Positions 43,525-51,604 of a stretch of 64,000 nt of DNA are shown one piece after another (position 1 is the stretch's first letter; each line of letters begins with the position of its first letter). Origin of the DNA: CAYWPG01 sp964460035. GTDB lineage: Bacteria > Pseudomonadota > Gammaproteobacteria > Nitrococcales > AK92. The position numbers and the translations under genes were made by a program. The notes beneath the pieces are model-generated. The model was not told where the DNA came from and made no database searches. It saw only the letters and a list, made by a program, of their open reading frames with translations. Location: the NCBI GenBank assembly GCA_964460035.1, contig CAYWPG010000003.1, positions 62,001-126,000 on the forward strand, read 5' to 3'.

Positions 43525-43600
43525 TGGCGTCCCCAAGGGGATTCGAACCCCTGTTACCGCCGTGAAAGGGCGGTGTCCTAGGCCTCTAGACGATGGGGAC
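43525..43600 (-). tRNA. tRNA-Glu (anticodon TTC)
   Basis: The 76-nt gene folds as a cloverleaf with acceptor stem GTCCCCA/TGGGGAC, anticodon loop CTTTCAC giving anticodon TTC, T-loop GGTTCGAATCC, discriminator G and an encoded CCA (43525-43527). It is almost identical to E. coli tRNA-Glu as I recall it. It has its own near-consensus promoter and a terminator, so it is a single-gene unit. The integrase fragment at 42911 makes it a likely former attachment site. Confidence 0.97.
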
Positions 43601-43625
43601 GTAGATGCCGTTGCAGATGGCGCGC

Positions 43626-43654
43626 ATCATAAGGGTAGCATCTGGAACTGTCAA
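43626..43654 (-). promoter_or_regulatory. Near-consensus sigma-70 promoter of tRNA-Glu
   Basis: On the minus strand TTGACA, 17 bp, TATGAT, followed by a GC-rich discriminator (GCGCGCC). The -10 end is 26 bp from the tRNA 5' end. The GC-rich discriminator is typical of stringently controlled stable-RNA promoters. Confidence 0.85.
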
Positions 43655-43751
43655 GGCGAGATGACCGAACACGGTCACGGAACCGCTCAAGAGCCCGCGC
43701 CTGTGGCTGACAGACAGCCCAAAATGAGAAACTGTTGGCTACTTCAGAGTC

Positions 43752-43779
43752 TTCACGATGGCACGTTTGCTACTATACT
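43752..43779 (+). promoter_or_regulatory. Possible sigma-70 promoter of the damX-like gene
   Basis: TTCACG, 16 bp, TATACT, ending 35 bp before the chosen ATG at 43814. The -10 matches five of six consensus positions and the -35 four of six. Its position supports that ATG over an in-frame ATG at 43724. Confidence 0.4.
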
Positions 43780-43813
43780 CGCCCCATTCAATAAGAACTG
43801 GCACAACGTACAA

Positions 43814-45505
43814 ATGCCACCGACCTCTTCAGCAGACACACTCGACGCAGTGGCGCTCACGCGCCTGAAGCTTTCCCGCCCGCCCTTCGGGCCGGCGGGA
43901 AAAGACTTTCTGTTTGCCGATGCCGCGCATAGAACGCAAGTCAATGTCGCGCTGCACATGCTGCAAGCTAGCGAGCGTGTACTCGTGGTCAGCGGCGAAA
44001 CGGGAATCGGCAAGACGACATTTTTTCTAAGTCTCGCTAGGCACGAAGCGCCCGAACTGGCCTTCGCCTCCGCCGCCGGCGATCGAACCGCCACCATCGC
44101 CTCCATCTGCAGTGCCTTTCTGCGGGGGCTAGGCCTGAACGACGAGACGGAACTCGCAACGGCCGGCTTTCTCAAATCCCTATGGGATTTTGGCAGCAAG
44201 GGGCGGCGTCCGGTGCTGCTGCTGGACGATGCCGACCAGCTGCCGTACGGAGTGCTCTCCAGCCTTTTCGCGCTGTGGGAAAAGTCCGCCGAGGACGGCG
44301 CACCGTTCGGCTTGGTGCTGGCCGTTCAGCGCGGCTTCGAAGCGCGGATGATCTCGCCGGAACGCCGGTTGATCACGCCGGAGCAAATCCACGTCATCAA
44401 CCTGTACCCGTTCTCCGAACACCAGACGGGCGACTATATACGGCAGTGTCTGCAAGCCGCCGGCGGCGAGGCATCGCTGCTCAGCGCAGCCGAGATTCGG
44501 CAGATCCACGTACGTAGCAAGGGTATTCCGGCCGCCATCAACCGCGAGGCACTGCGAGTACTGAAGGCAAAGGCACAAGTCCCTTTCAAGCTGTCCTTTG
44601 CCGCCATTACCAAGGGGCGCACGCCCCTCATAGCCGCTGCGGCCGTGGGCGGGTTGGCGATCGCGGTACTCCTGAAAGTCTTGCTATCCGCCGATCCGAC
44701 ACCTGATCGCGAAATCGAGTTGACTCTGAAGCCGCCCAGCGAGCCGACGCCGTATGGGATACCCATACCGCAACGGTACGATTACGGTCTCCCATTCGCA
44801 GGGCAAGAAACTGATGACGACGAAGATCTCGCGGCCGAGACGGAGACGGAGGTAGAGACAGAGCCCAGCGGCGCGCTGACTGCCGAGGCAACGCCCGCGG
44901 ATGAGGTGGCAGCCGATTACGCGGAAGAGCCCCCTTCTCTGAAATCCCAAGCTGGCACTGACAGCACACCACCCGCTGAAGAAGAACCGGTGGAGGTCGA
45001 GGCAGTTGCCGAGGCAACGGAGCCACAACCTGCTGTTTCGGTAACGCAGGAGGAACCTGCGGCGACCACGCCCGCAGTCGCTACGCCCGCGGTTTCGGCC
45101 CCAGCACCGGTCAGCGTTGCCCAGCCGCGCTCGACCGCAACGCCTGCTCCAGCGCCCACCAAGGCGGCCACCCCGGGCAGCGAGCCCGACCCCTTCGTTC
45201 GCCAATTGGCGGAGAATAAGCGCTGGGTGACCAGTCGCAACCCCTCACGTATGACAATCCAGTTGCTTGCCGCCCATGATCGGGAAAGTCTGAAGACGTT
45301 CGTAGCGGAGCAGGATCCTCGGCTGGGGGCGAGGATCGTGCGCACCAAGCGTGAGGGACGGGATTGGTACGTGGTGCTGTCCGGAGACTATCCGGACTTC
45401 GCCAGTGCGGCACAGGCCTTGCGAGCGCTGCCCGCGCCGCTGCGCCAACGGGGAGCCTGGGTGCGTAGTTTCGAGTCGCTGCACCAAACCCTGCCTGCGG
45501 ACTGA
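43814..45505 (+). CDS. damX: DamX-like cell division protein: AAA ATPase domain, membrane segment, SPOR domain
   Basis: This 563-residue protein has a cytoplasmic AAA domain with Walker A GETGIGKTT (61-69) and Walker B VLLLDDADQ (134-142), like ExeA/MshM. One membrane segment follows (about 270-292), then a long acidic, Ala/Pro-rich periplasmic linker, then a C-terminal SPOR domain (about 470-560, IQLLAAHDRESLKTFV ... DWYVVLSGDYPDFASAAQAL). SPOR binds denuded peptidoglycan at the septum. Many gammaproteobacterial DamX proteins share this order. I chose the ATG at 43814 on promoter position and family length. It is monocistronic and followed by fliK. Confidence 0.82.
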   Translation: MPPTSSADTLDAVALTRLKLSRPPFGPAGKDFLFADAAHRTQVNVALHMLQASERVLVVSGETGIGKTTFFLSLARHEAPELAFASAAGDRTATIASICSAFLRGLGLNDETELATAGFLKSLWDFGSKGRRPVLLLDDADQLPYGVLSSLFALWEKSAEDGAPFGLVLAVQRGFEARMISPERRLITPEQIHVINLYPFSEHQTGDYIRQCLQAAGGEASLLSAAEIRQIHVRSKGIPAAINREALRVLKAKAQVPFKLSFAAITKGRTPLIAAAAVGGLAIAVLLKVLLSADPTPDREIELTLKPPSEPTPYGIPIPQRYDYGLPFAGQETDDDEDLAAETETEVETEPSGALTAEATPADEVAADYAEEPPSLKSQAGTDSTPPAEEEPVEVEAVAEATEPQPAVSVTQEEPAATTPAVATPAVSAPAPVSVAQPRSTATPAPAPTKAATPGSEPDPFVRQLAENKRWVTSRNPSRMTIQLLAAHDRESLKTFVAEQDPRLGARIVRTKREGRDWYVVLSGDYPDFASAAQALRALPAPLRQRGAWVRSFESLHQTLPAD

Positions 45506-45704
45506 TATCGGCTTCATATTGCCGCCATACCCAGCCTGGAAAGCACCGCGCGCTAGCATGACCAAACGGATGCCGGGTGCCTGCACCGCTGGCGGCGCTC
45601 ACGACTCAAGGGCGGCGCCAATCGGCCGCTATTCTATGCATCGGCGCCTGCGCCAGCCACGCGCCTTGGCCAGTGGCGGCGCGTGAGCCCTCGGAGGCAG
45701 TGCC

Positions 45705-47045
45705 ATGCAGATCGATCACAACAGCCTTCTGCCCCCGGTACACATTGGGCGCACCGGAGGAGCGCCTGCCAGCGGCGGCTGGCAGGTCGGCACGCTATTG
45801 CAGGGCATCGTTCGGCACGAAAGCGGCAGGCTGCAACTGGAGATCGGCGGCGAGCGCTATGCGGTCACCTCTCAGCTGAGGCTGCCCGACGGCAGTCGAC
45901 TGCAGTTGAGGGTGGCTCAGTTACAACCGCCCGTGCTGCAGATCGTTACGCCCAGAAGCGCAGCCGAGACGATCGCGACTGCGCTACGCCAGCTGCTTCC
46001 GCAACAACCTAGCCTTACCCCTTTGATTCAGCTGTTCATGCGCCGAAGCGAGCAGCAGCACTCCGCACCTAACACTGCAGGACGTACCGCTGGTCAGCCA
46101 AGCGCCGGTACCGGACTTGCCTTGCCCGCAGGCCTGCTCCAGGGCACGGGCCTAAGCCCTGGGCCAGCCGCTGGCCTGCGGTCGATGGCGCAAGCCCCGC
46201 ACTTCCCTTCGTCAGCCACGGCGTCGCAGGGCGCAGCGCAACACGGCCCTGCCCAGGCAGTGACGCTACGACTGGCTCTGGCGGGCGCCCAAGCCTTGCC
46301 CCTGCCTCCTCTAAGGCATGGTCCCCTTGCGCTGTCTGGCAGCCACAGCAACGCCTTGCCGCCCGATCTGCTGAACAGACTATGGGCCGCGCTACCTCAG
46401 GCCACCGATGTCCAAAATGCGGGGCTGCTCAAGCAAACATTGCTGCGGTCAGGGCTCTTCTTCGAAGCGCTGCTGGGCAGGCTGCCCTTGGGTGCAGCGA
46501 CCCAGCTGATGCAGCGAGACTTTAAAGCCAAGCTGCTGCGGGCGCTCAACGATGCTACCCGCGACAAGAGGGAGAGTGCCGGGCCCGCCGACGCCGGAAG
46601 CCCAATCCGAAGGGCGCTGGCCAGGCTGCAGATGCTGCAGTTGCACGCCGCCACCAGCGAAAAGCTGGATCTGATTTTCGAACTGCCGCTACGTTTCGGG
46701 CAACAAGTCGAGTTGCTGCAACTGCGGATTCAGCGCGATCCGGCTCGCAGCAACGAGCCTGAGAAGTTGAAACCGCCATTGCGTGTGCAGCTCGCCTTCC
46801 ACTTCCACGATCTGGGAAATATCCACGCGCAGCTACTATTGAACGGAATGCGTTTGAGCACGAACTGGTGGGCGGAGCGGCCCGACACGGCGGCTGCCTT
46901 GACCGCAGCACTGCCCGAGCTGTCGCAGAAACTGACAGAGGCGGGGTTCGAGGTCTCGGGTCTGAGCTGCCGCGAAGGGCGTCCGGCTGTAGCCATAGAC
47001 GCTATGTCGCTACCAAGCGAAGGGCTTCTGAATGAAAAAGTCTGA
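45705..47045 (+). CDS. fliK: Flagellar hook-length control protein FliK
   Basis: This 446-residue protein has a Gln/Ala/Pro-rich N-terminal two thirds and a C-terminal Flg_hook domain (LRVQLAFHFHDLGNIHAQLLLNGMRLSTNWWAERPDT, about 365-405). In this region FliK contacts FlhB to switch export from hook to filament proteins. TCGGAGG precedes the ATG. It overlaps the FlhB-tail gene by 14 bp. It lies on the opposite strand from the main flagellar operon. Confidence 0.83.
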   Translation: MQIDHNSLLPPVHIGRTGGAPASGGWQVGTLLQGIVRHESGRLQLEIGGERYAVTSQLRLPDGSRLQLRVAQLQPPVLQIVTPRSAAETIATALRQLLPQQPSLTPLIQLFMRRSEQQHSAPNTAGRTAGQPSAGTGLALPAGLLQGTGLSPGPAAGLRSMAQAPHFPSSATASQGAAQHGPAQAVTLRLALAGAQALPLPPLRHGPLALSGSHSNALPPDLLNRLWAALPQATDVQNAGLLKQTLLRSGLFFEALLGRLPLGAATQLMQRDFKAKLLRALNDATRDKRESAGPADAGSPIRRALARLQMLQLHAATSEKLDLIFELPLRFGQQVELLQLRIQRDPARSNEPEKLKPPLRVQLAFHFHDLGNIHAQLLLNGMRLSTNWWAERPDTAAALTAALPELSQKLTEAGFEVSGLSCREGRPAVAIDAMSLPSEGLLNEKV

Positions 47046-47331
47046 CACCGCCAGCCCCCGCCCACGGATGGCCGTGGCCCTGGAATACGATGGCAAAGGC
47101 GCGCCTAGAGTCAGCGCCAAGGGAGCCGGTGAGACCGCCGAACAGATTATCAAGCTGGCTACTGAACACGGCGTGCCGTTGCAGCAGGACGAGGGCCTGG
47201 TGCGGTTGCTCGCGCAGGTCGATCTGGACGCCGAGATTCCCGAAGCGCTCTATCGCGCTGTCGCAGAAGTAATAGCCTTCGCCTATCTGCTGAAAGGCAA
47301 GTTCCCCGCCGGCTACGACCGCCGGGCATGA
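47032..47331 (+). CDS. FlhB C-terminal-domain homologue (FlhX/FhlB-like)
   Basis: This 99-residue soluble protein is homologous only to the cytoplasmic domain of FlhB/YscU: AVALEYDGKGAPRVSAKGAGETAEQIIKLATEHGVPLQQDEGLVRLL parallels the FlhB stretch after its cleavage site. The autocleavage NPTH motif itself is missing, so it cannot self-cleave. Overlap with fliK suggests joint action at the export switch. Small FlhB-tail proteins (FlhX) can replace the FlhB tail in some bacteria. Confidence 0.82.
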   Translation: MKKSDTASPRPRMAVALEYDGKGAPRVSAKGAGETAEQIIKLATEHGVPLQQDEGLVRLLAQVDLDAEIPEALYRAVAEVIAFAYLLKGKFPAGYDRRA

Positions 47332-47384
47332 CAGTACGGATGATGACGCGCAGGCCATGCCCTGGTGGCCCTGCCCCTGGCCAG

Positions 47385-47789
47385 TCAGCCTTCCTCTTCG
47401 CTGCGGTGCAGGACCACCACCAGGTCGGCTTCCACCCGGCTGATTCCGCAAGCTTCCATGATCTCTTCCGCCGTGCAGCCTTTACGCGCCATACGGATGG
47501 CCTGGTTGAACGCTGCACCGGACGGGTCGGTGACGGCAACCTGCTCGATACGATCTTTCAGCTGCATGAGATCCTGGCGCACGCGGGCCAGGTGCTTCCC
47601 ATGCCCCAAGGCACCGGCCGACAGCCCTTGATAGAACTCGGTATTCAGCGCCAGCAGGCGCTCCATGCCCATCACGGTCGTCCTGAGCTGGCGCAACTTG
47701 AAGGCTTGCACAATAACCCAGATCAACGCCACCAGCGCGATCAGGGTCGCGACGCCAGCAACGAGCAGCGGTAACTCAAGCGTAATCAT
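47385..47789 (-). CDS. DUF2802 domain-containing protein of the chemotaxis cluster
   Basis: This 134-residue protein has one N-terminal membrane segment (about 5-28), a coiled-coil-like middle and a C-terminal DUF2802 helix-turn-helix-like region (NQAIRMARKGCTAEEIMEACGISRVEADLVVVLHR). The gene regularly follows cheW in polar-flagellate gammaproteobacteria, but its function is not established. The start has no ribosome binding site and overlaps a small upstream frame by 14 bp, so it may depend on coupling. It converges on the FlhB-tail gene. Confidence 0.75.
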   Translation of the reverse strand: MITLELPLLVAGVATLIALVALIWVIVQAFKLRQLRTTVMGMERLLALNTEFYQGLSAGALGHGKHLARVRQDLMQLKDRIEQVAVTDPSGAAFNQAIRMARKGCTAEEIMEACGISRVEADLVVVLHRSEEEG

Positions 47790-47958
47790 CTATTATTGGC
47801 GCTTTGTCAGTGGCCACGCCGACATCGTCGGTAAGCCTGGGTTTTTGTGGATTGGGCGACGCCGGTTTTCGCCGGCGTCTGGGTAGCTGTTCGGATCGCT
47901 CGTCAGGAGACATTGGCGCAGAACGCGGTGTTGGTATGACAGCCTTAACATCGGTCAT
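47776..47958 (-). CDS. Possible 60-residue protein upstream of the DUF2802 gene
   Basis: An ATG frame between cheW and the DUF2802 gene encodes a Pro/Arg/Lys-rich, probably unstructured chain (MTDVKAVIPTPRSAPM..., RRRRKP, acidic end). Its stop overlaps the DUF2802 start by 14 bp, and the latter lacks a ribosome binding site, which favours coupling. Against it, its own ribosome binding site is poor and two hairpins lie within or at the edge of the frame. I do not recognise it. Confidence 0.35.
   Translation of the reverse strand: MTDVKAVIPTPRSAPMSPDERSEQLPRRRRKPASPNPQKPRLTDDVGVATDKAPIIDDYA
47858..47879. other. GC-rich hairpin between cheW and the DUF2802 gene
   Basis: GACGCCGG-TTTTCG-CCGGCGTC is a perfect 8-bp stem. 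A second inverted repeat GGTATGAC/GTCATACC lies at 47933-47940 and 47954-47961. Either may attenuate transcription after cheW or be part of the possible small gene. Confidence 0.4.
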
Positions 47959-48006
47959 ACCGAACCGCCCCCGCCCTATTCCTTGCGCGTCCGCGCAGAA
48001 GCTGTA

Positions 48007-48486
48007 CTAGACAGCGGCAACATCCTGCCACTCCTCAGGGGTGAGCATCTTGTTGACCTCGACCAGTATCAGCAGATCCTGTGGCCGGCTCACGACACCA
48101 TAAATATAACGGGCGGACTCCTCGTTGCCGACGTTAGGGGCGGTATCGATTTCGCTGGACTTGACCTCGACCACTTCGGCAACGCTGTCGACCAGAATGC
48201 CTGCAATCTGCGAATCCGCCTCGATAACGACAATGCGGCCGCTCTCGTCCAGCTCCCGCGGTGGCAGCCCGAAGCGCATGCGCGTGTCTATGACCGTAAC
48301 AACGTTACCACGGAGGTTGATGATGCCGAGTACATAGGGCGGCGATCCCGGGACCGGCGCGATCTCGGTCATCGGCAGCACCTCTTGCACCTGCATCACA
48401 TTGATGCCGTAGGTTTCGTTGTCGAGCTGGAAGGTTACCCATTGGGTTACCGGACCAGCCGCTTGCTGCTCTTCTTTGTCCGCCAT
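48007..48486 (-). CDS. cheW: Chemotaxis coupling protein CheW
   Basis: This is a 159-residue single CheW domain (QWVTFQLDNETYGINVMQVQEVL... PPYVLGIINLRGNVVTVIDTRMRFGLP). It links chemoreceptors to CheA at the pole. I chose the ATG at 48486 (MADKEEQ) because GCAGGAG precedes it; the frame upstream is an extension into the leader. Unlike the rest of the che genes it is separated from its upstream neighbour by 296 bp that contain a sigma-28-like promoter. Confidence 0.93.
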   Translation of the reverse strand: MADKEEQQAAGPVTQWVTFQLDNETYGINVMQVQEVLPMTEIAPVPGSPPYVLGIINLRGNVVTVIDTRMRFGLPPRELDESGRIVVIEADSQIAGILVDSVAEVVEVKSSEIDTAPNVGNEESARYIYGVVSRPQDLLILVEVNKMLTPEEWQDVAAV

Positions 48487-48553
48487 AGTAACTCCTGCAA
48501 CTTCATAATCGTCGATACCCTCGGCTCCGGACAATGGGCCCAGATCCAAAGGC

Positions 48554-48571
48554 CTACCGCTGATGCGGTAG
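48554..48571 (-). promoter_or_regulatory. Leader hairpin of cheW
   Basis: CTACCGC-4 nt-GCGGTAG forms a perfect 7-bp stem in the long leader between the sigma-28-like promoter and the cheW start. Function unknown; a stability or translation effect is possible. Confidence 0.3.
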
Positions 48572-48654
48572 AGAAAACCCTAAGGTCGGCTCTGAAGCAC
48601 GCTCAACACCCGGCGCAAGCGCAAAGCGCGAGAACCGTTACAGCTCTTACCTAG

Positions 48655-48682
48655 TTATCGGCGGCACCCGGGTCTTTATTAG
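48655..48682 (-). promoter_or_regulatory. Sigma-28 (FliA)-type promoter candidate for cheW
   Basis: On the minus strand the -10 box GCCGATAA is a perfect match to the FliA consensus. The -35 region reads CTAATAAAG; taking TAAT as the -35 gives the canonical 15-nt spacing, while TAAA would be 12 nt away. It lies about 170 bp before the cheW start. An inverted repeat CGGGTC/GACCCG overlaps the -35. Confidence 0.6.
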
Positions 48683-48782
48683 CGACCCGAGGGTTCGCCC
48701 TATTCCGCCACCCCGCATTAGCGGTGCGCATCTCCGTGACAACTCTCGCAGCATTGCCCCTTGAACCACCGGGCCTACCGAC

Positions 48783-49595
48783 TCAACTCAGGGGCCGGCG
48801 CGGGCGGCTGATCGCTCTTGCCGCGAGTCTCTCCTTGTTCGCCAACATCTGAGCAAACGCCTCGGTTTCCAGCAGCGCACACAGGTGATGGAGCACAGTG
48901 CCTGCCAACCAGGGCCGCTGTCCGCTCGCGCTACGCCACTTCACCTCGTTGGGCGCAAGCTTGATCACGTTGCCGATCGAACTGCATGACAACGCCCAAC
49001 TCCCGTCGCCCACCACCAGAATATGGCGCGGCTCCTCGCCACGCCGCTTGTCCTCGGGCAGCACCAGTCGCGCGGTATCCACCACGCGCACATTCCGCTC
49101 GCGATACCGCAGCAGGCCGTGACACCATTGCGGCTGACCAGGAACCGGCGTCACCTGATCCGTCCACTCCACCACGCTGTGCAGTTTCACCAGCGGCACG
49201 GCGAGCTTGAGCCCTTCCACTTCGAATAACAGTGCCTGAAAATCCGGCTCGGCCCATGCGGGGACCTCTGCAACGCGCGGCCGCGGTGCCGGCTCCGGCT
49301 CGGGCGGCGCAGCCGCGGCCAGTGCCTGCGGGTCCCATTCCTGGATTTCCTCCCGCTCGCGCACCTGCACAGGCGCCGGCTTGGCGATAGGCTCGGCCTC
49401 GACGCGCGCGACCACAGGCGGCGGGGCCTCGGCGGCAACCTTGACAGGAGCGGGCGCGGGCGCTGAAGCGGGCGCCGCAGGCGTCACCGCCTCTTCATCG
49501 GGGTATTCCTCCGGCAGCTCGCGCAACAATGCATCGAGGTAATCGAGAATCGCCTGTTGCTGCGCGACCAGCACCTGCTTACGCTGTTCCGCCAT
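48783..49595 (-). CDS. parP: ParP-like chemotaxis array positioning protein (CheW-like C-terminus)
   Basis: This 270-residue protein has a short N-terminal helical region, a long Pro/Ala-rich linker (about 36-110) and a C-terminal CheW-like domain (ALLFEVEGLKLAVPLVKLHSVVEW ... VVDTARLVL). In Vibrio and Pseudomonas ParP links CheA arrays to ParC at the pole (established). I chose the ATG at 49595 (MAEQRKQ) with AGGAGG upstream. It overlaps the ParC gene by 17 bp. Confidence 0.85.
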   Translation of the reverse strand: MAEQRKQVLVAQQQAILDYLDALLRELPEEYPDEEAVTPAAPASAPAPAPVKVAAEAPPPVVARVEAEPIAKPAPVQVREREEIQEWDPQALAAAAPPEPEPAPRPRVAEVPAWAEPDFQALLFEVEGLKLAVPLVKLHSVVEWTDQVTPVPGQPQWCHGLLRYRERNVRVVDTARLVLPEDKRRGEEPRHILVVGDGSWALSCSSIGNVIKLAPNEVKWRSASGQRPWLAGTVLHHLCALLETEAFAQMLANKERLAARAISRPRRPLS

Positions 49596-50358
49596 GAGCG
49601 GCCTCCTCTTGCTCCACCGCATGCAACAGGCGGCGATAAGCCTGGCTGCCACGTGACCAGGGCTGCATGACGGTCAATGGCAGCCCCCGCTTGCTGGCCT
49701 CGCGGAACTGAGTATCCACCGGTATCGCACTGTCCCAGATCTCCTCCGGGTAATGTGCCCTGAGCTCACGCAGCGCCTCTGCCGAGGCGCGAGTGCGGCG
49801 ATCGAACAATGTCGGCACTATCAGATAAGGCAAGCGAGTGGCACGCGAGCGCTGAATCATGTTCAGCGTGTGAATCATGCGCTCCAGCCCTCTGAGCGCC
49901 AGAAACTCGGTCTGAACGGGAATCAGGAGCCGGTCACAGGCGGCGAGCGCATTGACCATCAGGACTCCGAGCATGGGCGGGCAGTCGATGAATACGTAAT
50001 CGAACGCATCGTCCAGACTCCGCAAAGCCCGCCGCAGCACCAGCCCCATCCCCGAGCGAGTACCCAGTTGTCGATCCAGCGTTGCCAACGCCGTGGACGC
50101 GGGCAACAGCTTCAATCCCGGCACCTGCGTTTCGTGCACCAGCGCCGACGCCACCGTGGGCTCACCCTTGAACAAGTGGTAAACACTCGGTTCCACGCTT
50201 TCCGGATCGTACCCGAGGTAGCTGGTCAAGGAGCCGTGCGGATCGAGATCAACCACCAACGCACGCTGCCTGCGATGCGCAATCAGGCCCGCGATGCTAA
50301 TAGTGGTGGTAGTCTTACCGACTCCACCTTTTTGATTCGCTATGGCCATGATCTTCAT
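49579..50358 (-). CDS. parC: ParA-like ATPase of the chemotaxis cluster (ParC)
   Basis: This 259-residue ParA/MinD-type ATPase has the deviant Walker A KGGVGKTTTT (residues 10-19), VVDLDPHGSLTSYLGYD and the Walker B region FDYVFIDCPPMLG. In polar flagellates this protein localises the chemotaxis array to the pole with ParP (the symbol is shared with, but unrelated to, topoisomerase IV). I chose the ATG at 50358 (MKIMAIANQ); the frame upstream has no support. It follows cheB directly, where Pseudomonas has motCD. Confidence 0.87.
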   Translation of the reverse strand: MKIMAIANQKGGVGKTTTTISIAGLIAHRRQRALVVDLDPHGSLTSYLGYDPESVEPSVYHLFKGEPTVASALVHETQVPGLKLLPASTALATLDRQLGTRSGMGLVLRRALRSLDDAFDYVFIDCPPMLGVLMVNALAACDRLLIPVQTEFLALRGLERMIHTLNMIQRSRATRLPYLIVPTLFDRRTRASAEALRELRAHYPEEIWDSAIPVDTQFREASKRGLPLTVMQPWSRGSQAYRRLLHAVEQEEAAHGGTA

Positions 50359-50448
50359 AAGATTTACGCTCGTGCCGCTAACCGAAGATTTATGGATACG
50401 GCTTCCGGACTCCACTCGTATGCAGCAGCGGCGCCAACCCGGGAGACG

Positions 50449-51570
50449 CTAACGTAGCCGCGCCAGCTCCGCACCGACCATTTCCAGAGGCAATATCCGA
50501 TCCGTCAGTCCTGCCTTGGCAACCGCGCCCGGCATGCCGTAGATCACACTGGTCTCCTCGTCTTGCGACCAGACCGTGGAGCCAGTCTGTTTCAGCAGCC
50601 GAGCCCCTTCGCATCCATCGGCGCCCATGCCGGTGAGAACTACGGCGAGCACACGCCCGGGGCAGCTGCGGGCCGCCTCCGTAAAGGCGATGTCCACACT
50701 GGGCTTGTAGAACTGACCCGGCGACGCGTCGAAAACGCGCGCGATCAACTGGCCTCCCCGCACCGTGACGCCCGTGTGGCGTCCGCCAGGCGCCAGCAAC
50801 GCTTGCCCAGGCACGAGCAGATCGCCATCTTCGGCTTCCTTGACGCCAATGCGGCAAAGCTCGTTCAACCGTTCGGCGAACGCTCGCGTAAAACTCGCCG
50901 GCATGTGCTGGATGAGCAATACCGGCAGCGGGAAGTTGGCCGGCAACTGCGTCAGCACCTTTTGCAACGCTACCGGGCCGCCGGTGGAGGTACCGATCAC
51001 CAACAGGCTATACCGCCCCGGCTTGATCTCCTGTTCCTGGTATCGCGGCAGGGGAGCCGGCGCCGCAGGTCGGCGCGGCTCCAGCGCCGGACGATGCAGC
51101 GACCGGGCCGGCGCCGCAGCAGCCGCCGCCGTCACCGCACGGGGCGGCGCTGCTGCGGGAATGGCATAAACCTTACGGGCCGCGATGGTGCGTACCCGGC
51201 TCTGCAGCAGCGCGCGAACCTGCCCGACATCGCCGGAAATGTCGGAAAAGCGTTTGGGCAAGAAATCCACCGCGCCGGCGTTGAGCGCGTCCAGCGTCAC
51301 CTGCGCGCCTTCATAGGTCAGCGAGGAGAACATCAGAATAGGCGTCGGCCGCTCGCGCATGATTTCGCGCACGGCGGCAATGCCGTCCATCTCGGGCATC
51401 TCGATGTCCATGGTGATGACATCGGGCTTGAGGATGCGCACCTGTTCGACCGCCTCACGCCCATTGGCAGCCTCGCCGACCACTTCGATCTGCGGATCGG
51501 CGTTGAGCATGTCCCTGATGCGCCGGCGGAAAAAGCCGGAGTCATCCACTACTAAGGCACGCACCTTCAC
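50449..51570 (-). CDS. cheB: Chemotaxis protein-glutamate methylesterase/deamidase CheB
   Basis: This 373-residue protein has an N-terminal receiver with phosphoacceptor Asp55 in VITMDIEMPEMDG and a C-terminal methylesterase with the catalytic serine in IGTSTGGP, the histidine in LIQHMP and the aspartate in TGMGADG. It removes methyl groups from chemoreceptors during adaptation. The linker (about 135-185) is unusually Ala/Pro-rich. CheR is not in the window. It lies 34 bp after cheA. Confidence 0.95.
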   Translation of the reverse strand: MKVRALVVDDSGFFRRRIRDMLNADPQIEVVGEAANGREAVEQVRILKPDVITMDIEMPEMDGIAAVREIMRERPTPILMFSSLTYEGAQVTLDALNAGAVDFLPKRFSDISGDVGQVRALLQSRVRTIAARKVYAIPAAAPPRAVTAAAAAAPARSLHRPALEPRRPAAPAPLPRYQEQEIKPGRYSLLVIGTSTGGPVALQKVLTQLPANFPLPVLLIQHMPASFTRAFAERLNELCRIGVKEAEDGDLLVPGQALLAPGGRHTGVTVRGGQLIARVFDASPGQFYKPSVDIAFTEAARSCPGRVLAVVLTGMGADGCEGARLLKQTGSTVWSQDEETSVIYGMPGAVAKAGLTDRILPLEMVGAELARLR

Positions 51571-51604
51571 TCTCTAAGACCTCCGAGCACTATACGCGCC
51601 TTCG

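Noticed and set aside
41500..43530. Second copy of the tRNA-Glu 3' end as an attachment site
   Set aside because: No stretch matching the T-arm/acceptor end was seen in the scar; the other end may be lost or outside the window.
45538..45556. GG-N10-GC spacing upstream of fliK resembling a sigma-54 promoter
   Set aside because: Only the GG and GC match; the TTGC and GCACG parts of the consensus are absent.
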